From: Parietaria judaica
Taxonomy: Eukaryota; Streptophyta; Magnoliopsida; Rosales; Urticaceae
Assembly (NCBI GenBank): GCA_954871525.1
Contig: OX940862.1
Coordinates: forward strand, 44,385,732 to 44,449,731
DNA length: 64,000 nucleotides
Direction of reading: 5' to 3'
The position numbers were made by a program, and so were the translations under genes. The notes under the pieces are model-generated. The model was not told the origin of the DNA. It searched no databases and saw only the letters and a list, made by a program, of their open reading frames with translations. This document shows, in pieces, positions 11,673 through 20,607 of the stretch (positions are counted from its first letter, which is position 1; the number at the start of each line of letters is the position of its first letter).

Positions 11673-12532
11673 TGACCTTTTTCCCAGTGAAACTCGTAAT
11701 ATTGGGATTCGTTTTTTCTAACGACTCTAGAAAGTGGTCTAGGCCTCTTGAACTTTTCTCCATGTAGAGTCAAGATTGTCACTACGGAGTCCTTCAATAT
11801 TGTGTATTAGGCGTTATGCCAACTTCTTTTTACAACCCTTGGTTGTGAGACGTCGTGACAACAGTTGTATTTTTCCTCACATCGGTTTCTTTTTGCGTTC
11901 GACGCCACACGTTGCAAGGGGTTATTCCCACTTTTTTTGTAGCGAGCTTGTCAGGGAAATTTTTCCCATCCCATCCGCGTCTCTCGTCGGCTTCCTTTAT
12001 TATCGTGGATATCTTCTTTAAAAATGTCATAGTCTCCTATTCTTGTGACTGAGTCGGTCAATCGAAGGAGGCTTCTCTTGGGGTATGCGATTTGGCATCC
12101 TTTTCATCGTGTATGAAGTTAGGGCGGGTTTTATTTGATAGTAAGCATGACGCTTCGCTTTGCAATGCCTGAGTGCTTCAAGTGATGGCATGTTAGGGGT
12201 GACGAACGGTTTCTTCGGAGGTATCGAAGAGGTTGAGAACCTCAGGTAGGTGGTCTTCAAAGGCGTTGCCCCAGGCCGTAGAGCTCCTAGGTAGTATCGT
12301 GTCTTTTGTAGCTTTTCGATTTTATGGTTGGTCTTGGAGAGTTATGGTCTCCCACCAAAGGTCGATGTGTTGTCTTAGATCATCATCAAATCGTGTTAGG
12401 TCGAGGTGGCGTCGGTGAGTTTCATCCTGACCTGCTCGTCTCTCGGTATGGACGCGCCGTACCAGGGGATTTGTTTTTGCTACTCTGTGGTTGGCAGGGC
12501 AATCATAATTAGTATGATGGATGGTGTTGACT
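11673..12532 (-). pseudogene. gag remnant of a third Ty3/Gypsy element, interrupted by the chromovirus
   Basis: On the minus strand 11797-11673 reads KRPRPLSRVVRK and then QYYEFHWEKGH, the start of the YCxFH-x-GH zinc-knuckle segment of Tat/Ogre-type gag. It runs straight into chromovirus LTR at 11672. Upstream, minus-strand 12260-12190 gives short readable pieces such as HLPEVLNLFDTSEETVRHP without a continuous frame. The remainder of this host element would lie beyond the nested insertions, left of the window. Confidence 0.5.
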
Positions 12533-13597
12533 AGGGTGAAACCGGTGTGTTAGCCTATTATTTTTTCACTATTTGATATCCTTAACCTAATTCTGGTTAT
12601 TCATGTTTTAATTACCTTAACTCATTCTTAAAAACTGGTTGACCTGATTTCTGGTATCAAAATATGATTAACTTATTTAATAACCTTAATCTAAAATTAA
12701 CATTTAACACATTTTATCGCAACAATAAAACATATCGTTCTAAAATAAATCGCAAATAAAAAGACCCAGTCCAAAAAGAAACATACCGGTCCAAAACATA
12801 AATCCAAAAAGTATCACAATTATAAATAATTAAAAATATTTGGTTCAGCAACTCGATCACAGTCTTGAAGTATAATCACGAATCATCATTCACTGTAGTC
12901 TAAAAATAAAAATAAATATGTTATTAAACATGGAAACTAAAAGCTAAGTTAAATTCAAACTTTAACACTAAAAAAATGGATTTAGATATCAAATAATTAC
13001 ATGATAAATTGATTAGCACTTCATCCTCCACCGATTCTACCGTATCCAAAAATTTACCGATGACTACTATCTCGTGTTTGGCGCTTATCAAGTTCTTGTA
13101 ACAAACTAAAATCTCAACCATCTTACGAAGTAACAAGCTTCGGTATGGATCGAGAATTCGTCCACTTTCATATAACCATTTTCATCCACTTTTCAACGTG
13201 AATGGTTGTGAGAGCCACTATACTCTTCATATAACCTCTCGAGCAAGAATTTCAAATCAATCACAAATTTTTTTTGCCGTTTCCATCTCGTACAAAAGTT
13301 TCACACAATGTTCAATATACTCTACTTGTATCTTGGATCAAGAATAGTCGCTATGAAAATAATATCCTTAATATTACCCGGAAGGTTCTAATACTTAGTA
13401 AACTTCACAATCATATTTGCGAGAATAGTTTTGAAGACCTTGCACGACGAGCTAGCCCAATATGTGAGCTTCTCTTTCACGACTTATATATCTGTGGAAT
13501 AAATATTCGATGTCTCATAAAAAGTACCACTTAACTTCACGGTTAGATGAAAGAAAGTCTCGATAAAATTAAAAATACGGTGGCATTTTCCAATCCG

Positions 13598-14058
13598 AGT
13601 AAATAGGTAGATTGACGGTTTTATCATCCTCGAAGTAATAGTGGAAGAATATATCAATCTCTCTCATCCGATCAAAATCTTTGCGAAACTTAAAAGCAAT
13701 TTCTAACATGAGATAAGTAGAACTCTATCTAGTGCACACGCCCATGCACAAATGGGTACTCATTGAACCGCTTCGAGCTAGTGTGCCAAAGATGTTCATG
13801 CTAATCTAAGAAAGTTTTGTATAGACCCGAGTCAATAGGTAGATTGACGGTTTTATCATCCTCGAAGTAATCGTGGAAGATTATATCAATATCTCTCATC
13901 AGATCAAAATCTTTGCGAAACTTAAGAGCAACTTCTAACATGAGATAAGTAGAGCTCCATCTAGTGCACACGTCCATGCACAAATGAGTACTCATTGAAC
14001 CGCTTCGAGTGTGCCAAATATGTTCTTCCTAATCTAACAAAGTTTTGTATAGACGCGA
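13598..14058. repeat. ~230-bp tandem duplication inside the hAT relic
   Basis: Two adjacent copies, about 13598-13830 and 13831-14058, share long runs such as GTAGATTGACGGTTTTATC (13608 and 13841) and AAAGTTTTGTATAGAC. The copies differ by scattered substitutions and small indels. Confidence 0.9.
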
Positions 14059-14689
14059 AAGAAGCACCCAAGGATGTAAATTCATCTCCCACAATTAAGT
14101 GAATATATGACAAGCGCCACAGACATGGAGAAGTCTACCATCTTCGACTGAATTCGAGTTCTACTCTTACCTCCATCTCTTCGATCTAGAGATACAAACA
14201 TCATTTGTTGCAGTGTTATCCATTGTAACCGACAGAAATTTTATGGTTCCCTAATCTTTAAAGTAATCCATCAGTTCTTAAACTAGTGTTTCATCTTCAT
14301 GGTCCTCAATTTGAATAAAGTTAATAATTCTTTTCTACAAGATCCAATTTTCGTCGATCCAATGTGCGGTCACGCACAAATACCTTTGATTTTGGTTTGA
14401 TATCCAACAATTAGTGGTTATGCTAACCCTTTGACCTTTTAAGAGCCTCCTAAACATGACCATATTTTCCTCAAAACAACTTCTTTACATATTTTGCAAT
14501 TTTTTTCCTTGAAAAAAAACTAACTTAGGATTCATGTACAATGAGTTATTTTTTAGTTCATCTCTTTACACATGTCAAAACGATCGTTCATGGAGCATAA
14601 TATACTCTGCGAGTGCCTTTCTAAATCCCTTTTCCGTCCATCGTGCTAGCATTATGTCACGTTCCACGTGGCTAGACTTAGTGTTGATT

Positions 14690-14935
14690 GAAGCCTAAAG
14701 TGGTGGGTGTATGGGTGTATGGGTGATGGTCGCTGAACAGAAAAGGTTATGTGTGGAATGAGTCATTCTCGTCCGTACACAAAACTGACTGGGTTCTGTG
14801 GCTGTTCCCCTGATGAGCCCAAGGCATGGTGAAACCAGCTGACACTCGTGGGTATAAGGCTGATCCGCTGGTGGTATGGGACAGCAGTGGATCCTCACGG
14901 GTAATGCCGTTGTGCGAAGACTCTAAGCCCATTCA
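14690..14935. other. unexplained GC-richer segment with foldable core
   Basis: It differs in composition from the AT-rich hAT relic around it, and no protein similarity is recognised in any frame. It contains CTGATGA at 14810-14816 and GAAA at 14831-14834, flanked by complementary arms (14801-14809 with 14878-14885, and 14834-14839 with 14867-14872). This resembles a hammerhead fold. However, a different hairpin (14862-14870 with 14885-14893) competes with it. Function unknown. Confidence 0.35.
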
Positions 14936-15250
14936 TTTAGCTCACTTCCATCTCCATTTTCCTTGGGATAGAAAACTAACTTTTGTTGTTTCTTCTCCCT
15001 CAATTGTTCTGCAAATGACATGACTCTCATATTTTGAGACGAGTATAAAGGCTGATGCCGGAGTTGTTTTCCCCAATAACCGCTCTTTGCCTTTGTACCT
15101 CATGGAATGTTCTTGAAACAATCCACGTTTCTCATGCATTAGCCCATTTACAATTTTTATTTTTATCGTTACCACTATTGAGTTCAACCACATCCTCGTC
15201 TACTTGTGTTTCTATCTCTTGACCTTTCGAATTTTTCGTTCCAGAATCTT

Positions 15251-16251
15251 CAATTTGAAATATATATAGTTTATAATAATGACATTTAAATATCATAAAA
15301 GATCAACAATATCCAGCAAATGGACAATATTAGTAAAACTTTAATAAACAATATTAAGCATAACAACATAAGATAATGAACAAGATCTGCATTTTTGGTG
15401 AATGACACACTTTCATCCATAACATGATTTTACCACTTAGTCAAATTAATGACTTTACACAATTAATGGGCTCCTACCCAGTTAATTAATTTACAGACAT
15501 TTTGAGTTCATTCATGGGCTCTCACCCAGATAATTAAATCACGATAACAGAGCCGTTATCATGTCAACGTGTTCAGCAACTAATTAAGCATCTGAGTCTC
15601 TTCAGCTCAGTCATGAAGGAACAAAATCAGTGATATCTTCCAAGGGGCAACTTCATACATCACATTTTGAAAGTTTCAAGACGGAGAAAGGATAATCAAT
15701 ATCAGATTTTAATGGCAAATTGTGTGAAGTGGATAATCAAGGACATACTAAGGAAAGGATTATAAGAAGTTGAATTAGTCTGGAAAACGCTATGCTCTCT
15801 ATTAAAAAATTTCACTCATAAGATCACTATCATTGAAGAAAACAAGAAAATGGAGACTACCATTCTATTTTGATGACTTGATGGGGCACCCTAAAAATAT
15901 TTGAGATGAACTTGATTTGAAACAAATCAGAAAAGAAGTAGGCTTTTCGCTCATCCACGACAACCCAAGGTAGCGATGGTTAAAATTTTGATGATCTAGC
16001 TTTTTTTTCCAATTATTTTAGCAAGATGTTAAAGTGGTTTAATCCACAAAGACATGAGGAAGAAGAAACAAATAATCACGCAAATCAAGTCGGATCAAAG
16101 TTCCAAAAGAACAATACTAAAGATGCAACCATATCCAATAAAAAAATGAGATGGCAAGAATGTGAAGGTTTTGAGACACTATATATCAAAACGAGTATGA
16201 AAACACCATCAAGAAAAATATGTCTAAGCCACACCATACAAACTCATATGG
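15251..16251. other. intergenic, no gene seen
   Basis: AT-rich. A pair of related ~28-bp strings occurs at about 15462 and 15514 (ATTAATGGGCTC-like and ATTCATGGGCTC-like, each followed by CACCCAG or TACCCAG and an AATTAA run). No convincing ORF or transposon domain is seen. It may be eroded LTR sequence. Confidence 0.4.
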
Positions 16252-17280
16252 TGATTTTCCCGCAAATACATTTCGGCCCAAAAACGCCCCCCCGAGGGCT
16301 CATATCTCAAAATCAAGAAGCCCAAATATTGCGGAAATAATTTTTATTATTAAAATAAGGATTAATTTATAAAATGCGTTGTTCCGGCGCTGTAATGGAG
16401 CGTCAATGCGCGTTGCGCACTCTGTCAGGGCGTGTCACACACGGCGTCGCGCCGGGGAAGACTAAAATGACAATATTTTTATTGCACTTACGCCCCTGGC
16501 CCTTCCTATAAATAGGAATTTCATTTCAACAAAATGGTAACTCGAAAAAACTTAGAGAAATGTTCGATATTTGTCTTATATATATTATTCAATTTTTATA
16601 CTTGACTTACGTCGGAGCGGAGGAGCTACCTAGAGCGAAAGCGCCGAAGGAATCCCCGGATCACCGAATGAATCGCCGACTCCCTAGATGAAAGGCCGAC
16701 CACTGTCCGACTCCCGTCTCTTCCCTCGACCCGACTTTCCCGGGAAAGCCTAAGTACGCACCCCTTAATCGCCCACATTCAACTACGTGATGACCTGATC
16801 CCACTTGACTACAAGTGGGTACATAGGCAGCCTCGCTATATGTGACGAGGTGCGGCATCATATATCATCACCCTCCGGCTCTCCCAGCCGTCGACTATTC
16901 CAAGCCCGGTCGCAGACCTAACCTACGGAGGTTCCGATTCTTTATAATCACCAACCTATGTCCCGAGTTTTAGGACTTAGCGGTAACGGGTAGGAGGACC
17001 CGGTTCCAGTCTAAAGGTAAGCGAAGAGTCCAATCTTCGACCTGTCATACTGAGGTTCTGGTTTTCAACAGTGACCAACCTATATCCCAAATCCTAGTAC
17101 TTTGCGGTAACAAGTCGGAGGATCCAATTCCAGTCCGACAATAAGCAACGGATCCGATCCACTAGACTCCACAAAAATAATAAATCAAGCCTCTAGCCAG
17201 GAAATATAACAAACGTCAATGGGCCTGAACCAATATCCAACTTTGGGCTACTATAGTGTTTGATTTAAATTTCAGCATCA
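16252..17280 (+). repeat. left LTR of the non-autonomous element
   Basis: Starts TGATTTTCC and ends CAGCATCA. A TATA box (CCTATAAATAGG, about 16505-16516) is followed by ATTTCATTTCAAC. The same arrangement appears in the right LTR near 19045-19060, but there the box has mutated to CTATTAGTAGG. The U5 part carries two tandem copies of a ~100-bp module (about 16920-17015 and 17045-17150). Confidence 0.8.
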
Positions 17281-17984
17281 AAATTTTGGCGCTAGAATTA
17301 AGGGCCCCCAACAAGTTCAAGCATCGAGTTCCTACCAGCACATACAACGATCTCGGAATCGTCTCGGTCGCTCAACAACCTCGGCGCAGTCACGATCGCT
17401 CCACATCAAGTACAAGACATGCATGCCGCCGACAAGATATCTGCCACGCCACTGCAAAGACACCACATGATCTCTCACCGTGCGAACCCCCCACCTCAGC
17501 TCGGAAACACCGCGCCGCGGGTTCAGATCGACCTTGGCTAAGCACTACTAAGCCACCGCGAACTTTATCTTGGTCGCCTCAAGTACCTCATCACCTATGA
17601 CCTCGAGCTTTGTCTTGGTCACCTTGACATATATATTGTTCGTAGTAACGATCTCAAGTTTCATCTTGGTCGTCGCAACAACCTCAAATTTCAGGTCACA
17701 ACAATCACCTCAAGTTTCATTTCGGTTATGTGAGTAATATTGAGATCTGCATCAATGACCTTGAGCCTCGTCTCGGTCACATCAACCTACTACGGTCCTC
17801 TCAACCTGACGCGACACCGACGAACGCTGCAACATCATCTCTCATCAAAAAGCACCTTCATCAAGAGCCCGCGCTAAAAACCAAGCAGATCTCTCCATTA
17901 TCAAAAAAAAAAAATGGCGGAACTTTGTCAAGCCAGAAATAGCCTGATGTACAACGACGATCAAATTCATAAACCTAATGAATA

Positions 17985-18330
17985 CGCCGAAAGCCCATCA
18001 GGATAGACAACGATCGAAGTCGGATACCCGACGATGACGCCGAACGGCCATCAGGAAAGGCAAGGATCAAAGTCATATACCCGACGATGACGCCGAAGGC
18101 TCATCAGGGAAGGTGACAATCATAGTATGATACCTGAAGACGGTATTGGAGGCTCATCAGGGAAAATACGACGATCGAAGTCCGACAACTGAAGACGGCA
18201 CCGGAAGCTCATCACGAAAAAGGGGACAATCAAAGTCCGATACCTCACGACGGCGCTGAAGGCTCATTGGGGAAAGTCGGTGATCGAAGTCCAAAACTCA
18301 GACGCAAATTTGAAAAGCTCATCAAAAAAG
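17985..18330 (+). repeat. degenerate ~58-bp tandem repeats in the element interior
   Basis: About six imperfect units carry the pattern GATCGAAGTCxGATACCxGA, then CGxCGxxGAAGGCTCATCAGGGAAA. The sequence decays towards the right end. A second, looser series earlier (17340-17790) repeats CTCGxTCTTGGTC-like phrases. Translation gives no recognised domain. Confidence 0.75.
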
Positions 18331-18813
18331 ACGACGGTCAACATCCGGAAATCGCAGCCAACAAAACTCCAAGTAAACTCATCTTTTCCCTCAGCTATTG
18401 CAGCATTCTCAATATATAGTCTTAAAAGCATTTTTAAGCTCACCGTTTTATCCAAAAGAAAATATGAAAGTTTATCTCTTAGAAAAACACGAATAGACGT
18501 GCACGGAAGGTTACTCCAAAGGACACGAACTCCACGCGAACATGGTTGGAGGGTTATCTACGGAACGCCCTTGTAAACAAACGATAAGGTGATATCTAGG
18601 GAAAACCCAACTATCGTAAAGCGTAATACGGTAAGGTGTCTGGAAGAACGCCCTCATAAAAGTAAGTGGAATGTTTTCCCCGAGGACACCCGCATATATC
18701 TTTTTAAAAGCAAAGGCTAAAAATCTCTCTTCAAGCCATAGTTAGTTTTTCGAAGGGCAAAACCATCAAAAAACTGGGTTGGGGGGTTGGTGGTGGAGGT
18801 ATAATGTTACAAA

Positions 18814-19840
18814 TGATTTTTCCCAGTTCAATTATGGCCTAACAACGCCCTCGGGGGCTCATATATAAAAATTGAGAACTCCAAATATTGTGAAAACAAT
18901 GCCCCATTAATAAAGATAAATTGATAAAACGCGCCATAACAGGGCGTCATGGCACACTGCACACCCAGTCAGGGCGTGTCACTCACGGCTTCGCGCCGCG
19001 GAGGACTAAAATGACAATATTTGTATTGCACTTAGGCCTTCGGCCCCTCCTATTAGTAGGAGCTTCATTTCAACAAAACATTGACTCGAAACAACTCAGA
19101 GAAATGTTCTCTGTAGTTATATTACTTTGTTATATGTCTTATATATATTTTCCAGTTTAAATACCCGACTAACGTCGGAGCGGAGGAGCTAGCTAGAGCA
19201 TAAATGCCGGAGGAATTCCCAGATCACCGGAGGAATCTCCGACTCCCAGAGGAAGGTTCGAGCGTTGTCTGACTCCCGTATCTACCATCGACTTGGCTCG
19301 CCCAGGAAAGCTCATGTACACACCCTTTAACCGCCCACATTGAACTACGTGATGAGCTGATCCTACTTGACTACAAGTAGGGACATAGGCAATTTCACTA
19401 TGTCTCACGAGGTGCGGCATCATATATCATCACCCCTGGCTCTCCTAGTCATCGACTACTCCATGCCCGTTCGCCGACTTGCCCTACGACGTTCCGGTTC
19501 TTTGTGGTCACCGACCTACATCCCGAGTCTTACGGCTTAGCGGTAACGGGTCAGAGGAGCCGATTCCAGTCCGACGGCAAAGAGAGGGCCCGATTTTCGA
19601 CATGCCCTATAAAGGTTCTGGTTTTTAGCGGTCACCAACCTATATCTCGAGTTCTAGGACTTTGCGCTAACAGGTCGGAGTGGCCGGTTCCAGTCAGACG
19701 GTTACCGGAAGGTCCGATCCGCCAGACTCCACAAGAATATTGAATTAAGCCTTTAGCGTAGGAAAGTCAAAAACGGCAATGAGACCGACCCAATATCCAA
19801 CTTTGAGCCCCTATAGTGTTCCATCCATTTTTTGGCATCA
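18814..19840 (+). repeat. right LTR of the non-autonomous element
   Basis: Starts TGATTTTTCCC and ends GGCATCA. Its length (1027 bp) matches the left LTR (1029 bp). Conserved strings include GGGCGTGTCAC, ACTAAAATGACAATATTT and GTGCGGCATCATATATCATC. The copies show many substitutions, suggesting an old insertion. Confidence 0.8.
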
Positions 19841-20607
19841 ACACAAACATTAGTGAAGATGATAAAGAAGGGGTCTAGTGAACTACTTTGTGGCGTTTAC
19901 ACGCTCTCTTTTAGAAGCTATTCTTCTGACGTTGAACGATGAAATGATGATGTTCCAACCCTCTGTCAAACTATATTCAAGAAATAGATGTTAATTTGTT
20001 ACTAGCCCGCAGGTTAAAGAATACATGATGAAAAGTGGGTGTCAAAAAGTAAAAAATTCAATTGCGGTTATTTTTCGCCAATTATAAAGTAGGGTTGCAA
20101 ACGGTCCTTTAATCTGTTTATTTTTTTACTATATGGTATCCTTCACCTTATTTTAGTTAGTCATGTTTTAATAACCTTAACCTCTTTTAAATTAGTTAAC
20201 CAGACTGAAAGAGACAAAATCGTACTTATTTTAATTTTAAAATATTTAAATAAGTAAATAAATATAAAAACCGGTTATAATAATAACATGTTTTGAAAAA
20301 TAAATAACATCTAACCTTATCATGTTTGAAATCGAACACGGTTAACAATAACATGTTTTCAAAAAAATTCGGTTACACAGATGACAAATTCATCATTTGG
20401 AAGGAAGGGACCAACGACGTTCAAATCAATTTGGTAAATAAATAAGATTACTGTAAAAAAAATTGAATAGTCAAATAAAACAAGTGCATATGGAGGCGCC
20501 AAAATAATAAGTCGACCTAATAATAAGAGAGAGAGAGAGAGAGAGAGAGAGTAGATAAGGCACTTCCATTTCATCACTATTTGAAGCTTCGATCCATTTC
20601 AGCATCC
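19841..20607. other. intergenic and DEG2 upstream region
   Basis: Holds a hAT-end-like fragment (20093-20350) that starts TAGGGTTGCAAACGG and is related to the start of the hAT relic at 12533-12640. A (GA)n tract at 20526-20551 lies ~57 bp before the DEG2 start codon, presumably in its leader or core promoter. No ORF of interest is seen. Confidence 0.5.
20526..20551. repeat. (GA)13 microsatellite near the DEG2 start
   Basis: An uninterrupted GA run just upstream of the first exon. GA/CT tracts are frequent in plant 5' leaders and core promoters. No regulatory effect can be read from sequence. Confidence 0.85.

Larger units (their letters stand above)
12533..15250 (-). pseudogene. hAT-superfamily transposon relic
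   Basis: Minus-strand pieces follow hAT transposase order. A degraded BED-type zinc-finger region (KAKSGYWGK, about 15090-15060) comes first. Next are RVSITTNCWIS and RYLCVTAHWIDENWIL (about 14440-14340), then SVTMDNTATND (near 14240-14200), a residual CGACH segment (near 14120), and DVCTRWSSTYLMLEVALKFR (13975-13915). These match the conserved hAT blocks for the DDE core. Frameshifts and stops separate all of them. The left end at 12533 starts TAGGGTGAAACCGG, hAT-terminus-like. A 230-bp tandem duplication (13598-14058) lies across the TRWSSTY block. A foreign-looking GC-richer segment (14690-14935) sits between the BED and catalytic blocks. Confidence 0.75.
16252..19840 (+). mobile_element. 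non-autonomous LTR retrotransposon (LARD-like)
   Basis: Two direct ~1.03-kb LTRs (16252-17280 and 18814-19840) flank a 1.5-kb interior with no recognisable gag, protease, RT or integrase. A TTTGGCGCT string just inside the left LTR (17285-17293) resembles the GGCGC-type PBS of Tat/Athila elements. A G-rich tract (18777-18800) lies shortly before the right LTR. No 5-bp target duplication is apparent, and LTR starts are uncertain by about 25 bp. The LTRs share modules with the copies at 43620-44935, 48947-50480 and 60590-62170. Mobilisation by an autonomous Gypsy relative is an inference. Confidence 0.75.

Noticed and set aside
11468..11767. Plus-strand ORF with an (IY)n stretch in the chromovirus LTR
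   Set aside because: It is a translation of the TA microsatellite inside an LTR, with no conserved content.
14760..14845. Type III (retrozyme-like) hammerhead around CTGATGA at 14810
   Set aside because: There is no GTC or GTA followed by a stem closing onto the base before CTGATGA, and no flanking retrozyme LTRs or PBS. Only a doubtful type I arrangement remains, listed under findings.
20581..20607. Upstream TTG start for DEG2
   Set aside because: Plants initiate at ATG in the usual case. The ATG at 20608 begins a plausible transit peptide that resembles DEG2 starts.
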